NCBI RefSeq assembly: GCF_900103325.1
Contig: NZ_FMXM01000019.1
Coordinates: forward strand, 1 to 64,000
Length of the DNA: 64,000 nt
Direction of reading: 5' to 3'
Source: Mesorhizobium qingshengii
Lineage (GTDB): Bacteria; Pseudomonadota; Alphaproteobacteria; Rhizobiales; Rhizobiaceae
The position numbers and the translations under genes were made by a program. The notes beneath the pieces were generated by a model. That model made no database searches. It was not told where the DNA came from and saw nothing but the letters and a program-made list of their open reading frames with translations. Each line of letters begins with the position of its first letter. The stretch's first letter is position 1. Positions 8,838 to 18,029 of this stretch are shown piece after piece.

Positions 8838-9175
8838 CGAACGTGCTCCTGCAATCTGCCAGTCGATAACCTGCCACATAAGCCGTCACTTGACAAAGCG
8901 CGTGATGGGCTCGGTCTCGATGCCCGGCTCGGCCGGCTGCTTCCAGTTGTGGAAAGTCCCGCACCACTGGCTGCAAATAACCACGAAATTGCACGCCTCC
9001 ATGCGATGCATTTCACATACAGGGTTCGGCAATCTCGCCAAGGGTTTCGGCACCGAAGCCGCGGTCTGGTCAGCTTTCGTTAATTTTTTGAGCAGCGGTT
9101 GAATTGTGGTAAAGTGCAACGCTGTGATAACGTTGGGTCACATACGGTTTCAGGGCCGGTTGCTGGGGGGTCGGT
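8838..9175. promoter_or_regulatory. Divergent control region between tssH and tssA
   Basis: 338 bp without a gene. Rightward, a weak sigma70-like pair is TTGAGC (9088-9093) and TAAAGT (9110-9115) with a 16-bp spacer. TGTGA (9123-9127) and TCACA (9138-9142) form an inverted repeat with a 10-bp spacer. This is not the CRP spacing of 6 but could be an operator 34 bp before the tssA start. TTCGGCACCGAA (9045-9056) is a short palindrome. No convincing sigma54 site was found. Confidence 0.4.
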
Positions 9176-10348
9176 GTGATTGATGTCGCACTATGGCTTA
9201 GTCCGCTCGACGGTGAAAATCCGTCGGGGGAGGATTTGCGCAACGACCCGGCTTTTCATGAGCTGGAGCGCCTGACGGAACCCCAGATCAAGGTCGTCCA
9301 CGACGGCCGCAACAAGCCCACCTCGCAAAGCACCATTCCAGTCGACTGGCCCGCGGTTCTCGCAAAGGCGGAGGAATTGCGCGAGCATGGCCGGGACCTA
9401 CGTCTGCTCGTCGTCGTCACGCGCGCGCTGGCCAATGAAGAACGACTGGCCGGGCTCGCGCGGGGTCTGACCCTCATTGCGCAGACCTTCGATCAGCATT
9501 GGGAAACCATGCATCCGGCACTGCGCCCCAACGCTTCGCCGCGCGATGCTGCCTTGCGCCGTATCAACGCGTTGCTCGACCTCCAGAACGGTCAGGACGG
9601 GCTGTTGGCGAATCTGCGGCAAATGACGTTCTTTGCACCACGCTCGATCGGGCCAGTCACTGGACGCGATCTGGAACAAGGCGCGCTCGACGACCGTGTC
9701 ATGCTCCAGGAAGCAGCCTCGGGGTTGAATGCGGCGGAAAAGGCCGCACTGGTCAGCGCGCACGGACAATTGTTGAACCGGGTGCGTGCCGGATGCGCGG
9801 CACAGATAGATCAAGCCAACGCCGAGATGGCCTCGCTCGTAGCCGACGCCCGGGCAGCCATCGCGGCCCTTGATGCGGTCGAGACCGCCCTCAACGCTCG
9901 GCTCGAGGGCGGCGGCGCTCCCGTTCCGGAATTAAAACGGTTTCTGCAACGTTTGCTGACGACCCTCGAACGGAATTCGACCGCCGACGCCGTTGCGAAT
10001 GGCGCGGTCAAGCCGCCCTCGCCGGCAGAACAGACGATGCCTGCTCGAAACGGTCATGGAGCCGACACTATGGCAAGTATGGCAAGCTACGCGGACTCGA
10101 GCACGGGACTTCCTGACCGGATTTCCTCGCGCGACGACGTGGTGAAATGCCTCGACCTCGTCGTCGCCTTCTATGACCGCACCGAACCGTCAAGCCCGAT
10201 TCCGCACCTGGCGCGGCGCGTGCGCCGGATGGTGCATATGGATTTCGTTGAACTGATGGAAGATCTCGCCCCGTCGGGGCTGAAGGAATTCCGGCTCCTT
10301 GCCGGCGTTCCCGATGCCAAGAAGACGGCTCAGAAGGATGAAAGGTAA
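9176..10348 (+). CDS. tssA: T6SS cap/baseplate protein TssA (ImpA)
   Basis: 390 residues from a GTG preceded by GGGGGG. The N-terminal ImpA_N signature is clear: LSPLDGENPSGEDLRNDPAF, followed by DWPAVLAKAEEL and LAGLARGL. The C-terminal SPIPHLARRVRRMVHMDFVE resembles the short TssA C-terminal domain that forms the oligomeric ring. TssA binds the baseplate and primes and coordinates tube and sheath polymerisation. It opens the main T6SS operon: tssB begins 6 nt after its stop. Confidence 0.95.
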   Translation: MIDVALWLSPLDGENPSGEDLRNDPAFHELERLTEPQIKVVHDGRNKPTSQSTIPVDWPAVLAKAEELREHGRDLRLLVVVTRALANEERLAGLARGLTLIAQTFDQHWETMHPALRPNASPRDAALRRINALLDLQNGQDGLLANLRQMTFFAPRSIGPVTGRDLEQGALDDRVMLQEAASGLNAAEKAALVSAHGQLLNRVRAGCAAQIDQANAEMASLVADARAAIAALDAVETALNARLEGGGAPVPELKRFLQRLLTTLERNSTADAVANGAVKPPSPAEQTMPARNGHGADTMASMASYADSSTGLPDRISSRDDVVKCLDLVVAFYDRTEPSSPIPHLARRVRRMVHMDFVELMEDLAPSGLKEFRLLAGVPDAKKTAQKDER

Positions 10349-10354
10349 CAGCAC

Positions 10355-10894
10355 ATGCCAGCCGAAAGCAAAGCGAAGGTCATCGAACGAAATCGCGCGC
10401 CGCGGGTGCAGATCGCCTACGACGTGGAAACCTACGGTAGCCCAACGACGATCGAACTGCCGTTTGTCATGGGCGTGATGGCCGACCTTTCCGGCGCTTC
10501 GCAAACCAAGGAAGCATCAAAGTCGGTGCTGGACCGCTCCTTTGTCGAGACCGACGCGAACCGCTTCCCCAAGTTCATGGAGGCGCTCGGGCCCCGCGTC
10601 AAAGCCCGGGTGAAGAACACGCTGCCGCAGGCCGAAGGCCAGGAGCGCGACGAGGAACTGGCGCTCGATCTCACCTTCACCAAAATGGGTGATTTCGCCC
10701 CGGACAAGATCGCCGAGCAAGTTCCGCAACTGGCCGAGATCCTCAAGATGCGTCGCCAGCTCGAGGAGTTGCTCGGCTTCATGGACGGCCGTGTCGACGC
10801 CGAAAAACGCATCGCGCAACTTCTGAACAACGAGCCGCTTCTTGGCAAGATCGCCAGCCAGGCACTGGCCGACGATGACAAGGCAGGGGAGTAA
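10355..10894 (+). CDS. tssB: T6SS sheath small subunit TssB
   Basis: 179 residues. NRAPRVQIAYDVETYG and IELPFVMGVMADLSG near the N-terminus, plus FVETDANRFPKFMEALGPR, are hallmark TssB (VipA/ImpB) sequences. TssB and TssC co-fold into the contractile sheath in the cytoplasm around the Hcp tube. AAAGG precedes the ATG, and tssC follows after 3 nt, as expected for subunits that must be made together. Confidence 0.98.
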   Translation: MPAESKAKVIERNRAPRVQIAYDVETYGSPTTIELPFVMGVMADLSGASQTKEASKSVLDRSFVETDANRFPKFMEALGPRVKARVKNTLPQAEGQERDEELALDLTFTKMGDFAPDKIAEQVPQLAEILKMRRQLEELLGFMDGRVDAEKRIAQLLNNEPLLGKIASQALADDDKAGE

Positions 10895-10897
10895 GTC

Positions 10898-12403
10898 ATG
10901 GCCGAACAGCAAAAGACCGCCGCCGTCGCCGCCGAGGCCGAAGCCATAGACCTCGGCGAATTCAGCGGACTCCTCGAGAAGGATTTCAAGGTCAAGAAGG
11001 ACGACAGCGAGAAGCTGCAGCAACTCGTGCGCAATCTCGCGCTCGCGGCACAATCCCGTTCCGATACCACGACCATCTCGTCCAATGCGATCAAGTCAAT
11101 CAAGTCGCTCATCGCCGGCATCGACAAGATGCTGACGACACAGGTCAACGAGATCCTGCACGCGCCGGAAGTGCGTGAAATGGAAGGCACATGGCGCGGC
11201 CTCTGGTATCTCGTCAACAATACCGAGACGGATCAGAAGCTGAAGATCCGGGTGATGAACATTTCCAAGGAGCAGCTGGCCGACACGCTCGAAGACTATG
11301 AAGGCCAGATGTGGGATCAGAGCCCGATCTTCAAGAAGGTCTATACGGACGAGTATTCGATGCTTGGCGGCGAGCCGATCGGCTGCGTGATTGGCGCCTA
11401 CGAATTCTCCAACCACCCGCGCGACGTCGGCCTGCTGCGCAATATCTCCGGCATCTGTGCTTCGGCGCACACGCCGTTCATTGCAGCCGCCTCACCGCGC
11501 CTGTTCCGCATGGACAGCTGGCAGGAATTGCCGAACCCGCAGGACCTGCAGCAGATCGTCTCCAACCCGGCCTATGCCTCGTGGCAGTCGCTGCGCGAGA
11601 GCGAGGACGCTCGCTACATCGGCCTGACCATGCCCCGCGTTCTGGCGCGACTGCCATACGGCACGGATACCGTTCCGGTGAAGGGCTTCACCTTCGAGGA
11701 AGAGGTGCAGGGCGATCACAACAAATATGTCTGGATGAACGCCGCCTTCCCGATGGGCGTGAACATAAACCGCAGCCACAAGCTCTATGGCTGGGGCACG
11801 CAGATCCGCGGCGTCGAGAATGGCGGCACGGTCCTCAACCTGCCGGTGCACAGCTTCCCGACCGATGACGGGTCGATAGCGATGAAATGTCCGACGGAAG
11901 TCGCCATCGACGACCGGCGCGAGGCGGAACTGGCCAAGCTCGGCCTGATGCCCATCCTGCATCGAAAGAACACCGATCTCGCGGCCTTCATCGGCGCACA
12001 CTCACTGCAGGACGACGAGACACGGGCGGGACGGCTGGTCGACCCCGACGCGCAGTCCAATGAACGGCTGAGCGCCAACCTGCCCTATCTCTTCCCGGTC
12101 TCGCGCTTTGCGCACTATCTCAAGGCGATTGCACGCGACAAGGTCGGTTCGTTCAAGGAGCGTTCCGACATGCAGATATGGTTGACCGAATGGATCAACC
12201 GCTACGTGCTGGCCAACCCGGCCTTTGCCGACGACAAGGCGCGCGCGAAGCGCCCGCTTGCCGCCGCCGAGGTCCAGGTGGACAGCGTGGAGGGGCGGCC
12301 CGGCTACTACAATGCCCGCTTCTATCTGCGCCCGCATTACCAGCTGGAGGGCATCAATGCCTCGCTCCGACTGGTGTCGGAACTGCCTTCAGTGAAGACT
12401 TGA
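10898..12403 (+). CDS. tssC: T6SS sheath large subunit TssC
   Basis: 501 residues with GGGGAG before the ATG. Recognisable TssC (VipB/ImpC) segments are EVREMEGTWRGLWYLV, CVIGAYEFSNHPRDVGLL, FRMDSWQELPNP, the RVLARLPYG region and the C-terminal YYNARFYLRPHYQLEG. The C-terminal half forms the outer sheath layer that ClpV engages after contraction. The length is normal for the family and no defect is visible. Confidence 0.98.
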   Translation: MAEQQKTAAVAAEAEAIDLGEFSGLLEKDFKVKKDDSEKLQQLVRNLALAAQSRSDTTTISSNAIKSIKSLIAGIDKMLTTQVNEILHAPEVREMEGTWRGLWYLVNNTETDQKLKIRVMNISKEQLADTLEDYEGQMWDQSPIFKKVYTDEYSMLGGEPIGCVIGAYEFSNHPRDVGLLRNISGICASAHTPFIAAASPRLFRMDSWQELPNPQDLQQIVSNPAYASWQSLRESEDARYIGLTMPRVLARLPYGTDTVPVKGFTFEEEVQGDHNKYVWMNAAFPMGVNINRSHKLYGWGTQIRGVENGGTVLNLPVHSFPTDDGSIAMKCPTEVAIDDRREAELAKLGLMPILHRKNTDLAAFIGAHSLQDDETRAGRLVDPDAQSNERLSANLPYLFPVSRFAHYLKAIARDKVGSFKERSDMQIWLTEWINRYVLANPAFADDKARAKRPLAAAEVQVDSVEGRPGYYNARFYLRPHYQLEGINASLRLVSELPSVKT

Positions 12404-12449
12404 TCGACAGCAACAACATCTTGGTTTTTGAAAGCGGTGGAGAAAGAAA

Positions 12450-12911
12450 ATGCCCACAACCATGAAGATTGATGGCTTTCTGAAAGTTCCGGATATCAAG
12501 GGCCCAAGCGTTCGAGACGGCCACGAGGATGAAATCGAAATCCATGGGGTCGATTACAAGATCGTCGCGCCATACGATCCAAATTCGCTCTCGCGTCGTG
12601 GCCGCGTTTCCTTGGGAATGATCAAGTTCACCAAGCACTATGACAAGTCCTCGCCCTATCTGAAAAAAGCACTGTTCGAGAACAAGGCGCTGGACGAAGT
12701 GGTGTTCTCGGCACGCCGCACCATTGATGGCGAGACCAAGGATTACCTGGTCGTCACCCTCACCGACGCCTCGATCATGGAATATGACATGTCGCAGGCC
12801 GAGGATGAGGAAGACCTGATCGAGGAAGAGGTCAGCTTCGCCTACAAGAAGATCAAGTTCGTCTACGACGACAATGACGAAATCGAAATGGATGTCTATG
12901 TCGGCAAGTGA
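12450..12911 (+). CDS. hcp: T6SS tube protein Hcp (TssD)
   Basis: 153 residues with GGAG seven nt before the ATG. MKIDGFLKVPDIKG begins the usual Hcp beta-barrel, followed by IKFTKHYDKSSPYLKKALFE, and the C-terminal EVSFAYKKIKFVY carries the typical final strand. Hcp hexamers stack into the inner tube inside the TssB/C sheath and can carry small effectors. The 3' end overlaps the tssE start. It is the only hcp in the window, so both membrane modules would have to share it. Confidence 0.96.
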   Translation: MPTTMKIDGFLKVPDIKGPSVRDGHEDEIEIHGVDYKIVAPYDPNSLSRRGRVSLGMIKFTKHYDKSSPYLKKALFENKALDEVVFSARRTIDGETKDYLVVTLTDASIMEYDMSQAEDEEDLIEEEVSFAYKKIKFVYDDNDEIEMDVYVGK

Positions 12912-13653
12912 GGGTCGGCGGCCCGGCGCGGACAAGCAGCAGGTTACCGGCAGTTCGCGAGCAAAACGCGAAGCGGTCCAGCCCTCTCTCTGGGACCGCC
13001 TCGTAAACGACCTGCCGGGCATGACCTCCGAGATAGACGGGCTGCGCCAGGCCTTGCAGGACGAGCTCGGGGTGGACCGGCTGGAGACCCTGGTCACGGG
13101 CAGCGCTCGGCTCATCGATGCCGATGCGGAGCTGACGGCCGATCAGAAGCGGCGTCTGCACCGCCTGGCCTTTCAGACCCAGCATCGGGTCGAGATGGAA
13201 ACCCGTGGCGTGGTCGTGTCGGCCCGTGTGCTCAGGGAGGCCGTGCGGCGCGATATCGAGGCTCTGTTCAACACCGAGCGTTTCGAGGCTGTTCCGCTTC
13301 TTTCCGATCTTGAAAGCGAGCAGGCGGCGGACAACCCGCCGTCGCTCGCCGATTTTCCGGAGGTGCGCCGAAGTGTGGTCAACTATGGCGTACCCTCCTT
13401 TTCCGGTCGTTCGTCCCGCGACTTTGATCGCGAAGCCCTGGCGCGCGAGATCCGCTCGGTGCTTGCCACGTTCGAGCCCCGTCTGAAGGAAAGCGCGACG
13501 AAGGTTGCGGTGACGCTTGGCGACAAGAGCGTGGGCTTGAAGATCGAGATAGACGCGGTGCTGATCATGACGCCGACGCCGGAACGCATGCGGCTGCGCA
13601 CCACGATCAATCTCGATAACGGCTTGGCGCGGACCGAATTTAGGGAAGCCTGA
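12898..13653 (+). CDS. tssE: T6SS baseplate protein TssE (gp25-like)
   Basis: 251 residues from the ATG at 12898; a second ATG two codons earlier is equally possible. Both overlap the 3' end of hcp, pointing to translational coupling. The PSLWDRLVNDLPG opening and the gp25-like C-terminal part (VNYGVPSFSG, LAREIRSVLATFEPRL, IEIDAVL) identify the sheath initiator at the T6SS baseplate. It is longer than the usual 130-180 residues: about 100 residues (LGVDRLETLVTGSARL to about 110) form an extra charged helical segment between the Trp-containing N-terminus and the gp25 fold. Confidence 0.92.
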   Translation: MSASEGRRPGADKQQVTGSSRAKREAVQPSLWDRLVNDLPGMTSEIDGLRQALQDELGVDRLETLVTGSARLIDADAELTADQKRRLHRLAFQTQHRVEMETRGVVVSARVLREAVRRDIEALFNTERFEAVPLLSDLESEQAADNPPSLADFPEVRRSVVNYGVPSFSGRSSRDFDREALAREIRSVLATFEPRLKESATKVAVTLGDKSVGLKIEIDAVLIMTPTPERMRLRTTINLDNGLARTEFREA

Positions 13654-13654
13654 G

Positions 13655-15529
13655 ATGGATCGGGTCTTCGTAGAATATTACGAGGAGGAACTGACCCATA
13701 TCCGTGCACTCGCGGCGGAATTTGCCGACATGCACCCGGCGGTGGCTCGCAACCTGTCACTCGACACGGTCCCATGTCCGGATCCGTATGTCGAGCGGTT
13801 GCTTGACGGCGTCGCCTTCCTCGCCGCACGCACACGGCTGAAGGTCGATGCGGAACGCTCGCGGTTTTCACGCAGCGTGCTGGACGTCCTCTATCCCGAC
13901 CTGGTCACGCCGGCGCCGGCAACGGCGATGGTGGTGCTGAAACCCGGCCAGCAGGTCCAGACAATGGTCGCCGGCCATGTCGTCAAGCGCAACACCCGGC
14001 TGGTCTCCAGCCTGCAGCCCGGCCTTTCGACGCGCTGCACGTTCACCACGGCCCAGGACATCACGCTGTGGCCGATAGCAGTCACTTCGGTAGGCTATTT
14101 TCAAGATCGCAGCGCGCTGGCGGCGGGCGGCATAGCGCCGATCGGCGGTGTGGGCGGCGAGGCGGCGCTCCGCATTGTGCTGGCTCGGACCGGAAAAGGC
14201 AGGCTCGACGAACTGTCGCTCGACCAGCTTGACCTCTACTTTGCCGGGCGCACCAAAGCACCACTGCTTTTCGACGCGATCTTCGGCGCTTGCTCGTCCG
14301 TTGGCGCACGCGCGGAAGGCAAGACCAATCCCTTATCGCCCTTGCCGGAACCCGAAATGATCGGCATCAGCGACGACGAGGCCCTGATGCCTCGTACCCG
14401 TCCGACATTCGAGGGGTACCGTCTGCTGCGCGAATATTTCATGATGCCCGAGCGCTTCCACTACGTGCGGATATCGGGGCTGCAGCCTGTCGTGCGCAAA
14501 TGCGCGGCCGGGCTCGAGATCATCTTCATGTTCAGGCGTCCAGTGCCTGAGCTTGCCGACCTGACACCGGCCGATTTCGAACTTTTTGCAACGCCGATAA
14601 TCAATCTCTTCGAGCGTGAGTGCAACGTCATCGAGATTGACCCGCGCAAGACGCGCCAGGTGCTGCATGCCGACCGCACGCGGGCGCGCGACTTCGAAAT
14701 CTATCGGATCCTCCGCGTCGAGGACGCCGACACGGAAGGCAACGACGCCGAAATTCCCGAGCTCTTCAGCCTGGGGCAAAACCGCGGCAGTGGCTGGGTC
14801 TATTCCACCGAGCGGCGCCCACGGCGCGCGACAGAAGAGGAGCGGCGCGACGGACTGACCCGCACCTCCTACACAGGGGACGACGTTTTCCTGGCGATTT
14901 CACGCCCGGTGGAAAGCCAGACGAACCGGCCGCTGAAGCGTGTCGACATCGTGGCGCTTTGTACCAACCGCGATCTGCCGATCCTCGACGACAATCCCAC
15001 CTTGACGCTGGAGGCCGGCGACCCGGTCGAAACGGTCCGGCTTCTCGGCGCGTTGCGTCCCCCTCGCCCGGCTATCCCCGCGGCGCTGCCGGCCGGCGCA
15101 GCGGGCGAATCCCGTGCCGACAATCTCGCCTGGCGGCTCGTGGCGCAGCTGGCGCTCAACTTTCTCAGCCTTGCCAAGGAAGGTCGCGGCGTCGATCCAC
15201 TGCATGCGCTGCTCGATCTTTATGCCGACCGGGGCGATCCGAGCCTTGCCCGCAACGTGCATTCGATCGTCCGCATCGACTCGCGGTCGGTCATCGAACG
15301 GCTGCAGATCGACGGGCCAATGTGCTTCGGGCGCGGCACGGAAGTGACATTGCATGTGGACCAGTCGGTCTTGGCAGGGCAGAGCACATTGCTGCTTTCG
15401 GCCTTGCTTGCACGGCTGTTTGCCCGTCATGCCGGTATTAACGGCTTTGTGCGAACCCGTACGCGGCTGTTACAGAAGCAGGAGGATGTGCCATGGCCGA
15501 TGACGCCCGGCAATCGCTACCTGATCTAG
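13655..15529 (+). CDS. tssF: T6SS baseplate protein TssF
   Basis: 624 residues starting MDRVFVEYYEEELTHIRALA, the canonical TssF (ImpG/VasA) N-terminus, with PYVERLLDGVAFLAARTRLK and FSRSVLDVLYPDLVTPAPA shortly after. It pairs with TssG in the wedge complex of the baseplate around VgrG. The ATG lies one base beyond the tssE stop. The last 37 nt overlap tssG, which suggests coupled translation of the two wedge partners. Confidence 0.97.
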   Translation: MDRVFVEYYEEELTHIRALAAEFADMHPAVARNLSLDTVPCPDPYVERLLDGVAFLAARTRLKVDAERSRFSRSVLDVLYPDLVTPAPATAMVVLKPGQQVQTMVAGHVVKRNTRLVSSLQPGLSTRCTFTTAQDITLWPIAVTSVGYFQDRSALAAGGIAPIGGVGGEAALRIVLARTGKGRLDELSLDQLDLYFAGRTKAPLLFDAIFGACSSVGARAEGKTNPLSPLPEPEMIGISDDEALMPRTRPTFEGYRLLREYFMMPERFHYVRISGLQPVVRKCAAGLEIIFMFRRPVPELADLTPADFELFATPIINLFERECNVIEIDPRKTRQVLHADRTRARDFEIYRILRVEDADTEGNDAEIPELFSLGQNRGSGWVYSTERRPRRATEEERRDGLTRTSYTGDDVFLAISRPVESQTNRPLKRVDIVALCTNRDLPILDDNPTLTLEAGDPVETVRLLGALRPPRPAIPAALPAGAAGESRADNLAWRLVAQLALNFLSLAKEGRGVDPLHALLDLYADRGDPSLARNVHSIVRIDSRSVIERLQIDGPMCFGRGTEVTLHVDQSVLAGQSTLLLSALLARLFARHAGINGFVRTRTRLLQKQEDVPWPMTPGNRYLI

Positions 15530-16560
15530 ACACAGTCGACCCGACCCGGGCCGAGGAACTGTCCGAGACGTTCGACTTCTTCGAGCTGTTGCGCCGGCTC
15601 GAACGGCGGGGCGGACTGTTCGGCCATTCCGGCTCGCCGGAGCGCGAGCCGGCAAGGCTCGGACAGCATGTGCGTCTCAGCTTTTCGGCCAGGGACGTGG
15701 TTGAATTCCGCGAAGCGAAGGACAAGGCCCCGGCCAGGGTTACGGTCACAAATCTCGGCCTGATGGGGCCTGAAGGTCCGCTGCCGCTTCATTTGACGCG
15801 CTGGGTGCTCGATCGCCTGTCGCAGCGCTGGTTCACCGGCGCCGATGCGCAGCAGACCAGCGACACGACATTCCTGGACTTCGTCAACATTCTGCAGCAC
15901 CGCTTGATCGCCCTGTATTATCGGGCGTGGGCGGATGCCCATCCGGCCGTACAGGTCGAACGTGCGGTCGGTGGGCGTGTTCGCGCCATGCTTGAAGCCA
16001 TGGCTGGGATCGGACTTCCCGGCACCCAGAACGCCGATCTCGATACGGTGAAGCTTCGCCAGGCAGCATCGCTCGCCAACCAGGTCGACGGCCCGGAACG
16101 GCTGACGCTGTTCCTGGCCGAAGCGTTCAAGGTGCCGGTTCAGATCAAGGAGTTCATCGCCGCCTGGATGACCATACCAACCGGGCTCCAGACCCGCCTT
16201 GCAAAAGCCTATGCGGGGCTCGGCCGGGGGGCGACGATCGGTCCGCGCGTTTTCAACCGCCAAAGCAGGATCGAACTGCGTGTCGGACCGCTGGGCTATG
16301 AGGACTTCAAGGCGTTCCTGCCGGGAGGCCCACGGCTCAAACTGTTCAAGCAGGCCGTTCGCGACATGGTCGGGGAATCACTCGATGTCGACCTGCGCAT
16401 CGTGCTGGCGCGTGAAGCAGTACCGCCGCCGCGTATCGGAGCGGTTCAGCTCGGCCGGACCGCCTGGCTTGCGCGGCCCGCTGAAAGGGGCGATGCTGAC
16501 GACATGCGGCTGCGGACAATCGTCGGATGGCGGCCGGAAATGGCGGAGGTCGCGGCATGA
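15493..16560 (+). CDS. tssG: T6SS baseplate protein TssG
   Basis: 355 residues. FDFFELLRRLERRGGLFGHSG and the following PARLGQHVRLSFSARDVVEF match TssG (ImpH/VasB), as do NLGLMGPEGPLPLHLTRWVL and DFVNILQHRLIALYYRAWAD. With TssF it forms the (TssF)2-TssG wedge that recruits TssK. It starts inside tssF with AGGAGG nearby and ends in an ATGA overlap with the FHA gene. Confidence 0.97.
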   Translation: MADDARQSLPDLDTVDPTRAEELSETFDFFELLRRLERRGGLFGHSGSPEREPARLGQHVRLSFSARDVVEFREAKDKAPARVTVTNLGLMGPEGPLPLHLTRWVLDRLSQRWFTGADAQQTSDTTFLDFVNILQHRLIALYYRAWADAHPAVQVERAVGGRVRAMLEAMAGIGLPGTQNADLDTVKLRQAASLANQVDGPERLTLFLAEAFKVPVQIKEFIAAWMTIPTGLQTRLAKAYAGLGRGATIGPRVFNRQSRIELRVGPLGYEDFKAFLPGGPRLKLFKQAVRDMVGESLDVDLRIVLAREAVPPPRIGAVQLGRTAWLARPAERGDADDMRLRTIVGWRPEMAEVAA

Positions 16561-18026
16561 GTCTGCTGCTGACGCTGGAGCAAGGGCCACGCACCCAGGC
16601 GGTACGGCAGACCCGGCTGGACGAGGGCGAACTGGTGATCGGCCGCAGCGCGGACGCGGGCTGGCAGATCGACGATCCCGACATGTTCGTTTCGCGGGCT
16701 CACTGCAGGATCTCGGGCGGGCGGGATGGATATTTCGTCACCGACACGTCGAGCAGCGGATTGTTCATAAACGACTCTGACAGCCCACTCGGTTCCGGCA
16801 AGTCGACGCGCCTTCAAAGCGGCATGCGGCTGAGACTGGGCGACTACATCGTATATGTCGACCTGCAGACGCCAACCGCCCAAGCGCCCGCGGCCGGCCA
16901 GGCGGTTCCGGAACGCCTGCCGCCGGCATCGCGGGCGCCGGTGAGCATCGGCCGCGACGACTTCTTTTCCGCTACGGTCGAAGAAGAGCCGCGACGGCCA
17001 CGTCCGGCCGATCTGCCAAACCCGTTCGAGCAGCCGGTTCCGGGCGCCTTCGAGCGGGCCAGCTCCAGCCAGCGCAACTCGCCTGCTTTCGATGATCCGT
17101 TCAGCCTTGATCCGGTTTCGACGCCTGTGTCGAAAGACGCCGCCTTTCTCGAACCGGGCGGCGCGGCGGACCCGGCGGACCCATTCAGCCTCGACCCGGT
17201 GCCATCGCCCGGCCGCGCGGGCGAGCCCGCTCATGGAAAGCTGTCGGATTTCAATGATGATTTTGGCTTCGGACCCGCCGCGGCGCCCAGTTCGGCGAAC
17301 GGCGCCGGCTCGACCGGACAGCGCGAGCACATCGCCCAAAGACCAAAATCCGCCAATCCCTGGGATTTGCCCATGCAAGCGGCGGATGTCCCGCCTCCGG
17401 CACGGACAGGCGCCGCTCCCAAATCCACCCGCCCGTCGGCAACACCGCCGCATGCGGAGATGGCGCTTCGCACGGCATTCCTGCACGGCATGGGCGTCGA
17501 GGAAGCCGATTTCCCGGGGCGCGACAGCATCGCGGAAATGGAGAAGTTCGGTCGCGAATACCGGCTGATGATGGAAGGCCTGATGCAGCTTCTGCGCAAA
17601 CGGGCCGAGGAGAAGGGAAACGCTCGCGTCGCCCAGACCATGGTCGGCGCCTCCGAAGTCAATCCACTCAAGTTTCTGCCGACGGTCGACGACGCCATCG
17701 TGACGCTTATCGCCGAGCGCAGCCCCGGATTTCTCGCCGGCGAAACGGCAATCGCCGACGCGGTTCGCGATCTCGCGCAACATCACGTGCGCGCCTGGCG
17801 CGGCGTACAGGGCGCCTTGCGGCGAATGATCGACCGTTTCGACCCGGCGGTGATCGAGGAAGAGCTGAAATCGAATTCCGCGATCGGCACCCTGCTTTCG
17901 GGCGGGCGTGGCGCCAAGCTGTGGGAGCTTTACCAGAAACGCCATCGTGAGATCGCCGAGAGCGCGGAAAAGAGCTTTCTTGGCGAAATCGGCGCTGATT
18001 TTCGAGATGCATATGAGGAGGAGTGA
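16557..18026 (+). CDS. T6SS-associated FHA protein 1 (TagH/Fha type)
   Basis: 489 residues from the ATG sharing ATGA with the tssG stop and preceded by GGAG. An N-terminal FHA domain (about 1-105) shows VIGRSADAGWQIDDP and FVSRAHCRI, which contain the phosphothreonine-binding Arg and Ser. A long disordered Pro/Ala/Asp-rich linker (about 110-300) follows, then the T6SS-FHA C-terminal domain (MALRTAFLHGMGVEE, NPLKFLPTVDDAI, and FDPAVIEEEL). Such proteins bind the kinase PpkA or a phosphorylated TssL/Fha and promote secretion. A second, shorter FHA protein is encoded at 32573. The repeated DPFSLDPV in the linker is notable. Confidence 0.94.
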   Translation: MSLLLTLEQGPRTQAVRQTRLDEGELVIGRSADAGWQIDDPDMFVSRAHCRISGGRDGYFVTDTSSSGLFINDSDSPLGSGKSTRLQSGMRLRLGDYIVYVDLQTPTAQAPAAGQAVPERLPPASRAPVSIGRDDFFSATVEEEPRRPRPADLPNPFEQPVPGAFERASSSQRNSPAFDDPFSLDPVSTPVSKDAAFLEPGGAADPADPFSLDPVPSPGRAGEPAHGKLSDFNDDFGFGPAAAPSSANGAGSTGQREHIAQRPKSANPWDLPMQAADVPPPARTGAAPKSTRPSATPPHAEMALRTAFLHGMGVEEADFPGRDSIAEMEKFGREYRLMMEGLMQLLRKRAEEKGNARVAQTMVGASEVNPLKFLPTVDDAIVTLIAERSPGFLAGETAIADAVRDLAQHHVRAWRGVQGALRRMIDRFDPAVIEEELKSNSAIGTLLSGGRGAKLWELYQKRHREIAESAEKSFLGEIGADFRDAYEEE

Positions 18027-18029
18027 GAC

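Noticed and set aside
9046-9063. GGCAC-N-GC spacing resembling a sigma54 promoter before tssA
   Set aside because: The -24/-12 GG-N10-GC spacing fits, but the -12 element (CCGCG instead of TTGCA) is poor and no sigma54 activator gene is in the locus.
9123-9142. CRP site before tssA
   Set aside because: The half-sites TGTGA and TCACA are separated by 10 bp rather than the 6 bp needed for CRP-family binding.
16446-17945. Minus-strand 500-codon frame opposite the first FHA gene
   Set aside because: The plus strand encodes a recognised FHA protein with overlapping start and stop to neighbours; the minus frame has no domain.
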